NCBI GenBank assembly: GCA_017437165.1
Contig: JAFSBS010000044.1
Coordinates: 1 to 16,875, forward strand
Length of the DNA: 16,875 nucleotides
Origin: Clostridia bacterium
GTDB lineage: Bacteria; Bacillota; Clostridia; Oscillospirales; Acutalibacteraceae
Direction of reading: 5' to 3'
The notes under the pieces were generated by a model. The model was not told the DNA's origin and made no database searches. It saw only the letters and a list, made by a program, of their open reading frames with translations. Made by a program: the position numbers and the translations under genes. Position 1 is the first letter of the stretch, and each line of letters begins with the position of its first letter. Of the stretch, positions 1 to 6,909 are shown one piece after another.

Positions 1-984
1 CCTGAAAATATGGCAAGAATCACAACAAAAGAACTGGCAGACAAATTTATCGCCGAGCAGATTGCCGACGTCAGAGCACAGGTAGGAGACAAGAAGGTTC
101 TCCTTGCACTCTCGGGCGGTGTTGACAGCTCGGTTGTTGCAGCACTTCTTATAAAGGCTATCGGTAAGCAGCTTGTATGCGTACATGTAAACCACGGTCT
201 TATGAGAAAAGACGAAAGTGAAAACGTAATCAAGGTATTCAAAGATGAACTTGATGCTAATCTTATATATGTAGATGCTACAGACCGCTTCCTCGATCTT
301 CTCGCAGGTGTTTCCGACCCTGAAAGAAAGAGAAAGATTATCGGTGCTGAATTTATCAATGTATTTGCAGATGAAGCAAGAAAGCTTGAGGGCGTTGAAT
401 ATCTCGCACAGGGTACAATTTACCCTGACATCTTAGAGAGCGTAAAGGCTGCTGAAGGCAAGAAGGCAGTAAAGAGCCATCACAATGTCGGCGGTCTTCC
501 CGAAGATTTGAAGTTTGAACTTGTAGAACCCATTAAGCTTCTCTTCAAGGATGAAGTAAGAGTAGTCGGCGAAGCACTCGGTCTTCCTCATGCTATGGTT
601 TACCGTCAGCCATTCCCCGGTCCCGGTCTCGGTGTAAGATGCCTCGGTGCAATAACACGTGACAGACTCGCAGCTCTCAGAGAAGCAGATGCTATTCTCA
701 GAGAAGAATTTGATAACTGCGGTCTTGCTGAAAAGGTATGGCAGTATTTTGTTGTAGTGCCGGATATTAAGAGCGTAGGCGTTAAGGACGAAAGCCGCTA
801 TGAAGGCTGGCCTGCAATCATCAGAGCCGTAAATACCAAAGATGCAATGAGCGCAACTATCGAAGAAATCCCCTATAGCGTTCTTCATAAAATTACCGAT
901 AGAATTACCAAAGAGGTTGAGGGTGTAAACAGAGTTCTTATGGACTTGACTCCTAAGCCCGTTGGTACTATTGAGTGGGAATAA
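1..984 (+). CDS. guaA: GMP synthase (glutamine-hydrolysing), C-terminal part
   Basis: Converts XMP to GMP using ATP and ammonia, the last step of de novo guanine nucleotide synthesis in the cytosol. Seen: the PP-loop SGGVDSS about 35 residues after the first visible Met, the FPGPGLG stretch of the ATP-pyrophosphatase/dimerisation region, and the canonical C-terminus GTIEWE. The visible part is about 324 aa, whereas the usual full protein is about 510 aa with an N-terminal glutamine amidotransferase domain. The three codons before the first ATG are open and carry no ribosome binding site, so the gene very probably continues off the left edge. A separate ATPase-subunit form is the less likely alternative. 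Its codons are visibly richer in G+C than the genes to the right. The last codons form the insertion site of the mobile element; reading frame and C-terminus are intact. Confidence 0.96.
   Translation, partial: PENMARITTKELADKFIAEQIADVRAQVGDKKVLLALSGGVDSSVVAALLIKAIGKQLVCVHVNHGLMRKDESENVIKVFKDELDANLIYVDATDRFLDLLAGVSDPERKRKIIGAEFINVFADEARKLEGVEYLAQGTIYPDILESVKAAEGKKAVKSHHNVGGLPEDLKFELVEPIKLLFKDEVRVVGEALGLPHAMVYRQPFPGPGLGVRCLGAITRDRLAALREADAILREEFDNCGLAEKVWQYFVVVPDIKSVGVKDESRYEGWPAIIRAVNTKDAMSATIEEIPYSVLHKITDRITKEVEGVNRVLMDLTPKPVGTIEWE
973..980 (+). other. attL core (GAGTGGGA) at the guaA stop
   Basis: The 8-bp core encodes part of Glu-Trp-Glu at the end of GuaA and is repeated exactly at 15454-15461. 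Left of it is guaA; right of it the element supplies the final A of the Glu codon and the TAA stop. The pre-insertion gene would therefore have ended GAG TGG GAG TGA, as read at attR, and integration preserves the protein. Confidence 0.8.
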
Positions 985-1041
985 GAACCTATCCCCAGAA
1001 AACCCTTATTTTAAGCCATTCTTGGTGATATGAAAGGTGTT

Positions 1042-1068
1042 TTGACAACACTTTGACAACACTTTTTT
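1042..1068 (+). repeat. Left-end tandem repeats, putative integrase arm sites
   Basis: Two direct copies of TTGACAACACTTT with an 11-bp period begin at 1042 and 1053. The same motif, in the same orientation, occurs three times at the right end (15321-15354). Terminal direct repeats near both att cores are typical arm-binding sites for the N-terminal domain of tyrosine integrases. The assignment is by position and repetition. Confidence 0.7.
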
Positions 1069-1092
1069 CTGGGTAAATATCAATTATAAGTA

Positions 1093-1125
1093 AAAATGCC
1101 TTGTCATTTCTGACAGGGCATTTTC
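1093..1125. terminator. Bidirectional intrinsic terminator
   Basis: TGCCTTGTCA (1097-1106), loop TTTC, TGACAGGGCA (1111-1120): a 10-bp stem with one G-U pair, flanked by A4-5 on the left and T4 on the right. It can end the minus-strand operon, whose last stop is at 1129, and can also end guaA transcripts that lost their native terminator to the insertion. Confidence 0.8.
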
Positions 1126-1128
1126 AAT

Positions 1129-1545
1129 TTATGATACTCTGACTAAACCGCCGATTTGTTTGCGGAAGCAAATGTAACCAAATTCACTACATAAATCATC
1201 ACTTAAATTTTTGACATAGCACACTTGCATATTTTTATCAATCAAGTTGAAATCTTCTTCCCATTCATCACGATATTGTGATACATAAAGAACAGTAAGA
1301 AATGTTCCAAAGTTTGTATAACTCTTGATGATATGATATACAACTGAATTATGTTCTTTTTCAAACTCTTTAACAAACTTTTCTTCTTCATCATTTAACC
1401 AATATAAGATACCACTTATTTCAGATTTATTTATCTTATCTTCTGTAATAAATTCATTTATTACATTTGGGTGAAGTGAAAGTTTCTTCATTCGCTTTAC
1501 TGCTTCAATTTTCTGTTCTTCTCTGAAAGAAATATTATTACTCAT
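1129..1545 (-). CDS. Conserved hypothetical protein of mobile elements, 138 aa
   Basis: This is a soluble, acidic protein with no signal peptide or membrane segment. It opens with a charged helix (FREEQKIEAVKRMKKL), has a central EKEHNSVVYHIIKSYTNFG stretch, and ends in a mixed alpha/beta region with Cys at about 109, 118 and 126. Proteins of this look are often found beside clostridial integrases, but I cannot give a function. It is the last gene of the int operon and is followed directly by a terminator. The ribosome binding site is AAAAGGAGAACTGAAAAATG; almost the same 25-bp block, including the start MSN, precedes the integrase, which suggests duplication of a translation-start cassette. 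Confidence 0.75.
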   Translation of the reverse strand: MSNNISFREEQKIEAVKRMKKLSLHPNVINEFITEDKINKSEISGILYWLNDEEEKFVKEFEKEHNSVVYHIIKSYTNFGTFLTVLYVSQYRDEWEEDFNLIDKNMQVCYVKNLSDDLCSEFGYICFRKQIGGLVRVS

Positions 1546-1583
1546 TTTTCAGTTCTCCTTTTTACTATTTTTATGAGTGTTGT

Positions 1584-1793
1584 TTAACCTAATACAATAA
1601 GTTTTTTTGGGTTTTCGGATTGACTATCGTGTATGTCATCAATAAATTCATCTGCATCTGTAAAGGCATAAAACATTCCGTGAAAGCCGTTTCCTTCGTT
1701 GTCATCTGATATGACAATCATTCTGTTTCCTTTGCCTTCATCTATCTGTTCCTTACAAAGTTTATAAAGTTCTTTTACAGTAATCTGTTTCAT
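1584..1793 (-). CDS. Small conserved hypothetical protein, 69 aa
   Basis: This is a small acidic cytosolic protein. Seen: an N-terminal helix (VKELYKLCKEQIDEGKGN), a central strand and acidic turn (MIVISDDNEGNGFHG), and a second acidic segment (ADEFIDDIHDSQ). It resembles short proteins found in phage and ICE gene clusters, but no function is known to me. Its start overlaps the stop of the upstream ribbon-helix-helix gene as ATGA, implying translational coupling, and AAAGGAG lies at a suitable distance. A role with the MobC-like partner is possible but is inferred from position only. Confidence 0.7.
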   Translation of the reverse strand: MKQITVKELYKLCKEQIDEGKGNRMIVISDDNEGNGFHGMFYAFTDADEFIDDIHDSQSENPKKLIVLG

Positions 1794-2125
1794 ATTTCGT
1801 TCTCCTTTTTATCTGATGATAATTTACTTATAAATTTTACAAGATATGTAAGATTTTCAAGCACATCAATATTTGCAGGTATCTTTTCAAGTCTTTTTAA
1901 TTCAGCCAGAATTTCAACAAGATATTTTTCAAGATAATGTCTGATGCGAATATTAGGATAAACCGTTATTTCTTCATTCAGTAATCTTTTCAAAATAAAG
2001 TCCTGTTTAGTCATTCCAGAAGTTAATACTTCCATATCAACCCTGTATGCTTCTTCTGGTGAAACTCTGAAACCTATTGTTACGCTTCTGAAACGCTGTT
2101 TTCTATCATTGTTTTTTGCTGACAT
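1790..2125 (-). CDS. MobC-like ribbon-helix-helix DNA-binding protein, 111 aa
   Basis: The N-terminus has a basic leader followed by a pattern typical of MobC/CopG ribbon-helix-helix proteins: a strand (SVTIGFRVSPEE), then helix A (AYRVDMEVLTSG) and the MTKQDFILKRLL turn-helix. The C-terminal half is helical, possibly coiled. Family members bind the transfer origin and help a relaxase nick it. Here the candidate nickase would be the HUH protein at 6910-7383. The start lies 46 nt inside the 3' end of the integrase gene, with AAAGGAAG upstream, and the stop overlaps the next gene as ATGA, so int and this gene are co-transcribed. It could instead be an autoregulator of the int operon. Confidence 0.7.
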   Translation of the reverse strand: MSAKNNDRKQRFRSVTIGFRVSPEEAYRVDMEVLTSGMTKQDFILKRLLNEEITVYPNIRIRHYLEKYLVEILAELKRLEKIPANIDVLENLTYLVKFISKLSSDKKENEI

Positions 2126-3252
2126 TTGTTATTTCTTCCTTTCATCAATTCGTCTAATTCATTTGCAATTTTCAAGTCTGTGCCGTCATATATATGTGCA
2201 TAATGAAGTGTCATTTTTGTGTTTGTATGACCGCATCTTGAAGAAATTGCTTTTGTTGTTGCACTTCCAATTTCATTTTCTAAAAGTGTGATATTACTGT
2301 GTCTGATTGAATGTATAGGTATTCTTTTCACACCGCTTAATTCACAGCCTCTATCCAAAGCAGAATACAGTTTCTTTTTTGTATATGGGAATATTCTTGT
2401 ATCTGGTTTTGCACCATAAAGACTTGAAATGTATTCTTTGATTTCTTCTGCAAGTGTAGAGGGCATTGTGCAAACTCTTTGACTGGACGGAGTTTTGGTA
2501 TCTCCCAAAGTGTCTTTACCTTTTCTTCTGTAATAAGAATTTCTTATGTGCAATAGATTTTTATTAAAGTCAAAACAACTTGGTGTTAATGCAAGTAATT
2601 CACCCTCTCTGATACCACACCAGAAAAGAATTTCAAAAGCATAGTATAAAAGCGGACTATCTTCTAATTTTTCTATAAACCTGTTGTATTCATCAACAGT
2701 CCAAAAATCTCGTTCAGGTCCGTCTTTTTTACCTAACCTTTCAATTTTCAAAACAGGGTTATCTTTCAAATTATGATATGCTACTGCATAATTCAAGATT
2801 GCTGATAACTGATTACTGATAGCACGAAGATATGTTTCTGCAAAAGGTGTTCCGTCTTTCTTTTTTGATGAAAGCATTATATCTTGCCATTTTCTCACAT
2901 CATTTACTGTTATTTCATAAACTTTTTTATTTGCGAAATATGGAATGATTTTTGTGTCAATGATATGTTGCTTATTATCTGCTGTTGTTTCTCGTCTGCG
3001 AAGCCTTGAAAACTGCATATATTCATCAATAAGTTCTTTCATTGTCAAGTTTTCATCTAATGTTTCTTCTTGTTCCAGTTCCTTAATAAGTTTAGGTAAC
3101 TCTTGTTTCTCCCAAAGGGTTGCTTCTCTTAATAGTTTGAAACCCCTTTTGCAAGTTCTTTTTCTTGTTTGCGTTTCGGGGTCAATATAACTAAAATCAA
3201 CACGGTATTTATTTTCACCATATTTATGTACGGAAGATTTATAATTACTCAT
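2080..3252 (-). CDS. int: Tyrosine recombinase / integrase, 390 aa
   Basis: Catalyses site-specific integration and excision at the guaA attachment site. Domain order: N-terminal arm-binding AP2-like domain (about 1-60), core-binding SAM-like domain (about 68-165), catalytic domain (about 180-355). The catalytic set is visible: R215 in GIREGE, K253, H314 and R317 in HSIRH, H342 in GH, and the nucleophile Y351 in LHYAH. Length is normal for Tn916/ICE-type integrases. The tail after Y351 (about 39 aa) overlaps the MobC-like gene. There is no promoter of its own between the xis-like terminator and the start. The ribosome binding site is AAAAGGAGAACTG. Expression probably depends on read-through from the xis-like gene. 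It points towards the attL end. Confidence 0.95.
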   Translation of the reverse strand: MSNYKSSVHKYGENKYRVDFSYIDPETQTRKRTCKRGFKLLREATLWEKQELPKLIKELEQEETLDENLTMKELIDEYMQFSRLRRRETTADNKQHIIDTKIIPYFANKKVYEITVNDVRKWQDIMLSSKKKDGTPFAETYLRAISNQLSAILNYAVAYHNLKDNPVLKIERLGKKDGPERDFWTVDEYNRFIEKLEDSPLLYYAFEILFWCGIREGELLALTPSCFDFNKNLLHIRNSYYRRKGKDTLGDTKTPSSQRVCTMPSTLAEEIKEYISSLYGAKPDTRIFPYTKKKLYSALDRGCELSGVKRIPIHSIRHSNITLLENEIGSATTKAISSRCGHTNTKMTLHYAHIYDGTDLKIANELDELMKGRNNKCQQKTMIENSVSEA

Positions 3253-3285
3253 ATTTCAGTTCTCCTTTTTTTAGATTTTAGATAA

Positions 3286-3330
3286 AAGAAAATTCGTCAA
3301 CAGCAACTAAACTGATGACGAATTATTTTT
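3286..3330. terminator. Hairpin between xis-like gene and int
   Basis: AATTCGTCA (3291-3299) pairs perfectly with TGACGAATT (3316-3324) around a 16-nt loop. On the minus strand it is followed by TTTTCTTTT, and the plus strand also has a T tract. It would stop most transcripts of the xis-like gene and so limit integrase level; read-through would be needed for int. Confidence 0.7.
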
Positions 3331-3344
3331 TGTTAGTATGAAGT

Positions 3345-3608
3345 TTAACAAGCCATTCCATAAATTCTTTCATAGAAATATTTTCTGCTCGTTTTACCCT
3401 GTATCACAAGGAAACCCCTACTTGATAATTCTCCGTTAAGTTGCTTGATAATTCTATATGCGTAACTTCTGGAAATACCCATTTCTGCACATATTTCTGG
3501 TGCATTTATAAACAGGTTATGTGTAGTTGTTTTTGTTTCGGTTGCGGTGGGTGTAATAGTTGTAGGTGTGGTTGTGCCTGCACCTGTTGTTATAGTATTT
3601 TTCATCAT
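3345..3608 (-). CDS. xis: Excisionase-like helix-turn-helix protein, 87 aa
   Basis: Residues about 31-80 match the small winged-helix proteins found next to ICE/IME integrases in Firmicutes: FINAPEICAEMGISRSYAYRIIKQLN is helix-turn-helix, and a basic wing (IQGKTSRKYFYE) follows. Such proteins act as directionality factors or as activators of excision. Odd: the first 30 residues are a low-complexity Thr-rich leader with 15 Thr, although GAGGTATCAGTATATG gives a proper start there and a strong promoter lies just upstream, so it is probably translated. It is followed by a terminator and then int. The gene symbol reflects role by position; exact function is not shown. Confidence 0.75.
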   Translation of the reverse strand: MMKNTITTGAGTTTPTTITPTATETKTTTHNLFINAPEICAEMGISRSYAYRIIKQLNGELSSRGFLVIQGKTSRKYFYERIYGMAC

Positions 3609-3677
3609 ATACTGATACCTCGTTTTCTATATATTTTTTAAAGTTATAACTTTTATTTGTGATGTTCTCACAAGTAT

Positions 3678-3730
3678 ATTATAACACAAAAACACGAAAA
3701 AAGCAATTTTATAATGTCCGACCACTCGGA
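3678..3730 (-). promoter_or_regulatory. Promoter with TCCGA-N4-TCGGA operator (copy 1)
   Basis: On the minus strand: -35 TTGCTT (3706-3701), a 17-bp spacer, -10 TATAAT (3683-3678) with an upstream TGTG extension. An inverted repeat TCCGA-CCAC-TCGGA (3717-3730) sits 10 bp before the -35. Copies 2 (8750-8802) and 3 (11712-11764) have the same geometry. This copy drives the xis-like gene. Confidence 0.85.
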
Positions 3731-3750
3731 ATTTTAAAACCAAAAGTGTT

Positions 3751-4608
3751 CTATGCTGTTTGATATACTGTATTCATCACATAATCAACCGCCTTTTGTG
3801 CTAATGCTCCTGCTGATACCAATTCCCTAACATTGTCTTTTAGATGTGATAACCAACCACGAATATAATTTATATCATTATTCGTAGTATCTGTGTTTTC
3901 GTACCCAAGCAGATAACACAAAAGAGAACTACCCATTTGTGCAACCAATTCTTCTTTTGAATATGCTTCATCTTCTTTGAAATTTTCTTTCAACCTGTCA
4001 AGTCTGGTCTTGTGTCCTGTGGAGTGAATTATTTCGTGGCAGGTTGTACTTACAAAATCATCAAATACTTTGAACTGACTTTCTTTTGGTAATACAATCT
4101 CATCAAACAACGGTGAATAATAAGCACGGTTGCTTTTCTTGACTGTAACCCTTACATTTGCGTTTTCGGAGTATGCAGAAATAAATTCTGATATATCTTT
4201 ATCATCTCCGTGTTCGTATTCAATCAGTTTTTCTTTCGGTGGAAGATTTTCAAAATCATCAGAATTGAAAAGTCTGTAATATTTCAGAAACGGAACTTTC
4301 TTTGTTTCTCCTGTTTCTTCATCTTCAATTTCATTGTAATTGAAATAAACGCATATATGGCTTTTGCTTCCTTTTTTTAATTGGACTTCTGGCATCTTCT
4401 TTTTAATATCCAGATATTGATTCCAAGTTAAAAAATAACCGCTTTCTAAAAGCCATAGGTTAATTCCTGAATAAGTCTTTTCAGTTATGTATGATTTAGG
4501 CAACCCTGACCGTTGCCAAGGGCATAACCAATTTGCTGTTTCACCGTTTGCTATCATAGTTTCTACTCTTTCAATCAAACTGTTCGTTACTATTTCGTAG
4601 ATGTTCAT
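3751..4608 (-). CDS. ArdC-like antirestriction protein with zincin domain, 285 aa
   Basis: The N-terminal half is an ArdC-type ssDNA-binding domain (NIYEIVTNSLIERVE..., PWQRSG, YSGINLWLL, FLTWNQY). The C-terminal half is a zincin-like metallopeptidase domain with CHEIIHSTGH (HEIIH at about 191-195) and a downstream SKEELVAQMG providing the likely third zinc ligand. ArdC proteins protect incoming DNA from host restriction during transfer. I chose the ATG at 4608 rather than the one 9 nt upstream, because AAAGGA lies 8 nt before it but directly abuts the earlier one. The stop of an upstream 22-codon ORF overlaps this start as ATGA. Divergent from the 5075 operon across a hairpin-rich region. 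Confidence 0.88.
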   Translation of the reverse strand: MNIYEIVTNSLIERVETMIANGETANWLCPWQRSGLPKSYITEKTYSGINLWLLESGYFLTWNQYLDIKKKMPEVQLKKGSKSHICVYFNYNEIEDEETGETKKVPFLKYYRLFNSDDFENLPPKEKLIEYEHGDDKDISEFISAYSENANVRVTVKKSNRAYYSPLFDEIVLPKESQFKVFDDFVSTTCHEIIHSTGHKTRLDRLKENFKEDEAYSKEELVAQMGSSLLCYLLGYENTDTTNNDINYIRGWLSHLKDNVRELVSAGALAQKAVDYVMNTVYQTA

Positions 4609-4673
4609 TTTCTGCATTCCTTTCTCTTGTAAATTTCTTTTGTTTGCTTAATTGTCTGAACTTTGTTTGTCAT
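4605..4673 (-). CDS. 22-aa leader ORF coupled to the ArdC-like gene
   Basis: It starts MTNKVQTIKQ and is rich in Lys/Thr. It has AAAAGGAG 7 nt upstream, and its TGA overlaps the ArdC start in an ATGA. Good translation signals and exact coupling support real translation. The product could be only a leader peptide controlling the downstream gene. No family recognised. Confidence 0.5.
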   Translation of the reverse strand: MTNKVQTIKQTKEIYKRKECRK

Positions 4674-4699
4674 AATTTTTTCTCCTTTTCGTTTGTCAT
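4670..4699 (-). CDS. 9-aa ORF upstream of the 22-aa leader ORF
   Basis: Reads MTNEKEKKL and ends in an ATGA overlap with the 22-aa ORF, so two minute ORFs and the ArdC-like gene form a chain of start-stop overlaps. Its own ribosome binding site (AAAAAGG, rather far) is weak. The second ORF repeats the same first seven bases (ATGACAAAC in both), which may reflect a small duplication instead of function. Confidence 0.3.
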   Translation of the reverse strand: MTNEKEKKL

Positions 4700-4730
4700 A
4701 ATATTTTTAACCTTTTTATATGGTTAATAT

Positions 4731-4760
4731 ATTATACTGTCGGAAAAGGGCGAATATTCA
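4731..4760 (-). promoter_or_regulatory. Probable promoter of the ArdC-like operon
   Basis: TATAAT (4736-4731) preceded at 18 bp by a weak TGAATA. A TCCGACAG half-site resembling the operator of the three conserved promoters lies directly before the -10. An inverted repeat TTAACC/GGTTAA (4707-4712/4722-4727) lies just downstream. Confidence 0.45.
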
Positions 4761-4843
4761 GTTATAAACAAAAGAAATGCAAGATAACAAAACCCCTAAA
4801 AAACAACGCAACCTCATTTTTTGTAGTTTTTTATACCTTTTTG

Positions 4844-5074
4844 TTATGAAATGCAGATTACAAAAGTATAATATAATAAATAAAAATAAAAACTCGTATC
4901 AAACCTTGCCGTTGCAGGTGATGAAAAAATCTTCATCACCACACAAGCAAAATTGCTTTCAGCACCACATCACCTAAAAGGCTGATGTTATTTTCATTGT
5001 TTGCAATACCCAGATTTGAAAAATCTGGCGGCTGCGGTTTGCTACTTCGTCAGCAAAAAGGAGGTGATTTTCTT
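4844..5074 (+). promoter_or_regulatory. Hairpin-rich leader of the winged-helix operon
   Basis: About 370 bp separate the divergent genes and I see no convincing protein here. A possible promoter is TTATGA-17-TATAAT (4844-4872). Downstream hairpins: GGTGATGAA/TTCATCACC (4917-4925/4932-4940), AGCAA/TTGCT (4946-4957) and CCAGATTT/AAATCTGG (5010-5017/5021-5028). ATCACCT at 4969-4975 is complementary to the ribosome binding site AGGTGAT at 5062-5068 and competes with 4934-4940 for GGTGATG, so a switchable leader is possible. The region could equally hold a transfer or replication origin. Confidence 0.45.
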
Positions 5075-5662
5075 ATGGGAAGAAAATCACATTACATTTC
5101 CGTTGATGATTTGAAGATAAAAGATAAAATATTTCTGAACGCATTAAGATGTTCTGGATATGCAAGTAAGGAACAATGCTTGAAATATATATCTTCAAAT
5201 CGTCTGAAAAACTATGTATTAGAGAAAGTGGTTGATAAATGTAGTGTCATAATCAATGGTAAAAGTGAAACAGTTTATCGTTTTTCAGACAACGGAAAAG
5301 AATGGGTAAAAGAAAATGTATCTGACTTGTCAGATAGGAACTTCTATTCTTCAACAGGTGTTGAACACGATTTAAGACTAATGGATAAAATTCAAGAAAT
5401 CGGAGAGAAACTACCTTATGAAGAACAGTTGAAATTTAGAACGGAGATTGAAAACAGAGATTTATTTAAGGAACTTTGTCAGAATATGGAACAAGGTCAG
5501 TATTACCTTGAACAAATGCAACAGCATAACATCAGTATGCCAGATTTCAGTTATGGTACAACTTTTGTAGAAGCCGTTACTATGAATTATTCGGGTGAAG
5601 TTATTGAAAGTAAAGAAATGTCAATGGAAGTTTTCAATGGCTCGTTGGAAATCATAAAATAA
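5075..5662 (+). CDS. Winged-helix protein, replication-relaxation-like, 195 aa
   Basis: Start chosen at 5075 because AAAGGAGGTGAT lies directly before it; the frame is open 90 nt further upstream without a ribosome binding site. Residues about 14-80 look like a winged helix: FLNALRCSGYASKEQCLKYI, then a basic connector and TVYRFSDNGKEWVKEN as wing. A following STGVEHDLRLMDKI resembles the His-containing helix of replication-relaxation family proteins, which act in plasmid or ICE replication and mobilisation. The C-terminal part is acidic and unassigned. It is separated by 15 nt from the 298-aa gene, with GAGGTGGG between, so the two form an operon. Family assignment is by pattern only. Confidence 0.65.
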   Translation: MGRKSHYISVDDLKIKDKIFLNALRCSGYASKEQCLKYISSNRLKNYVLEKVVDKCSVIINGKSETVYRFSDNGKEWVKENVSDLSDRNFYSSTGVEHDLRLMDKIQEIGEKLPYEEQLKFRTEIENRDLFKELCQNMEQGQYYLEQMQQHNISMPDFSYGTTFVEAVTMNYSGEVIESKEMSMEVFNGSLEIIK

Positions 5663-5677
5663 CAGAGGTGGGAACAA

Positions 5678-6574
5678 ATGAACGAAATAATTAAAAAAAT
5701 AATTATTGAAACACTTGATAAGCATAAAACCGTCTTGAAACTTCTTATATACGGTTTCGGTGGTGTTGTCTTTGAAAGTCAGTTTAAGGAAATTGCAGGT
5801 GTCAGAAATAATGACCTTGTGAATTTTCTTACAGAACATAAATACATTAAGGTTGTTAAAATCAATAAAAACAATTTGATAGTTGCACGAAATAAATTAT
5901 ATAAGAATTTCGGTTTAGAAAACAAATCTTCTGTGCTCTCTGGTAAAAGAGTTCTGCATAGTAGTCTTTATGCAGAAATTCTTATAAGATGCCACGCATC
6001 AGATGAAAGATACATAGAAAAATCTCTGCACGCAGGCACAATGTCTTTTTATTCCCCAGAAGATGCACTAAACCTAATAACCAGAGTAAAAGCACACGCA
6101 GAAAAGCACGGCTTTAATACTGAATATTTATCTGGAAGTATTGATGATATTTCTGCAAAGGTTGATTTCTTTAAGAAGAAAACCAAAGGAAGTAAAACCA
6201 CACTTTCAAAATCTCCTGTTGCAAAAAGCACAAAAGATATTCTGGTGCTAAAAGATAATAGCACTTATATAATGGGAGTGAATTTTGATAAAGCAAATTA
6301 TATTTTTGATGTAGCAGTTTTTTCAGATGCTTTGAATTTTGGTAAAATTATCAGACAAGTTTTTACAGCGGATAAAGTTATCAGAACTACTTTTTTCGGA
6401 CTGCCTGTAAAAATCAGTATAACCGTTTATTCGCACTTTCCAGAAAATAAAGGTCTGGTTGCAAAGACACAAAATTATTTAAAAAGTAAGAGTTACGAAA
6501 ATGAAGTGAATTTCAAGTTCTTTGATACCAAGAGAAAACTTTTTTCTGGTATAGATATAAATAAATGGTTATAA
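5678..6574 (+). CDS. Hypothetical DNA-processing partner protein, 298 aa
   Basis: No family recognised with confidence. The N-terminal 100 residues look like a winged helix (VVFESQFKEIAGVRNNDLVNFLTEHKYIKVVK... plus a basic segment), followed by a helical stretch with SLHAGTMSFYSPEDAL, a Lys/Ser/Thr-rich linker (about 168-190), and a C-terminal alternating strand/helix domain (YIFDVAVFSDALNFG..., KISITVYSHFP). No catalytic triad stands out. It sits 15 nt behind the winged-helix gene with a good ribosome binding site (GAGGTGGG) and upstream of the HUH-type gene, so a role in replication, partition or relaxosome control is inferred from position. Confidence 0.65.
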   Translation: MNEIIKKIIIETLDKHKTVLKLLIYGFGGVVFESQFKEIAGVRNNDLVNFLTEHKYIKVVKINKNNLIVARNKLYKNFGLENKSSVLSGKRVLHSSLYAEILIRCHASDERYIEKSLHAGTMSFYSPEDALNLITRVKAHAEKHGFNTEYLSGSIDDISAKVDFFKKKTKGSKTTLSKSPVAKSTKDILVLKDNSTYIMGVNFDKANYIFDVAVFSDALNFGKIIRQVFTADKVIRTTFFGLPVKISITVYSHFPENKGLVAKTQNYLKSKSYENEVNFKFFDTKRKLFSGIDINKWL

Positions 6575-6639
6575 AGTAATATTTTGTAGAAAAATAGCAT
6601 AGTATACAGTAGATGAAAAGCAAAAAGGGGTTATATATT

Positions 6640-6747
6640 ATGAATTTTACAGAAGACGAAATAAATTTTCTAAATGCGATCCACGAAGAAAATTTTGAAA
6701 AAGATTTTCTGATTTGGATAGAACACATGGAATTGCAGTTTGCGTAG
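6640..6747 (+). CDS. Small acidic ORF, 35 aa
   Basis: Begins MNFTEDEINFLNAI and ends EHMELQFA. It is strongly acidic and likely one or two helices. AAAAGGGG is 9 nt before the ATG, and an intrinsic terminator follows the stop by about 33 nt, so it closes the winged-helix transcription unit. No family known. A TCCGACCA half-operator lies directly after the stop (6749-6756). Confidence 0.55.
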   Translation: MNFTEDEINFLNAIHEENFEKDFLIWIEHMELQFA

Positions 6748-6780
6748 TTCCGACCATTTAATTTTCTTTCCTTTTTTAAC

Positions 6781-6810
6781 AGGACAGTCCATTGTTGGCT
6801 GTCCTTTTTT
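6781..6810 (+). terminator. Intrinsic terminator
   Basis: AGGACAG-T-CCA, loop TTGT, TGG-CTGTCCT followed by TTTTTT: a 10-bp stem with one bulged T. It ends the 5075-6747 operon. Confidence 0.88.
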
Positions 6811-6909
6811 GATTTTCATTTTTAAGGATAGCACCAAGCAAAATTATATTTCTTTTGTTCTCTGCTTATTTTGATAAAAAGTCAGATAAAACAAAAGAGG
6901 TATAATATT

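Noticed and set aside
433..888. Minus-strand open frame opposite guaA
   Set aside because: Lies wholly inside the well-supported guaA frame, has no ribosome binding site and no family pattern; a codon shadow.
3441..3641. Cys/Gly-rich plus-strand frame
   Set aside because: Mirror of the Thr-rich codons of the xis-like gene; not independent evidence of a protein.
3717..3730. TCCGA-N4-TCGGA read as a terminator hairpin
   Set aside because: The 5-bp stem is too short and lacks a T tract; its fixed distance to three -35 boxes fits an operator better.
4777..4977. 66-aa plus-strand open frame in the divergent intergenic region
   Set aside because: No ribosome binding site, low-complexity product, and it overlaps the probable -10 and the leader hairpins.
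4985..5074. Upstream extension of the winged-helix gene to 4985
   Set aside because: No ribosome binding site at 4985, and the extra residues would be encoded by the leader hairpin; AAAGGAGGTGAT fixes the start at 5075.
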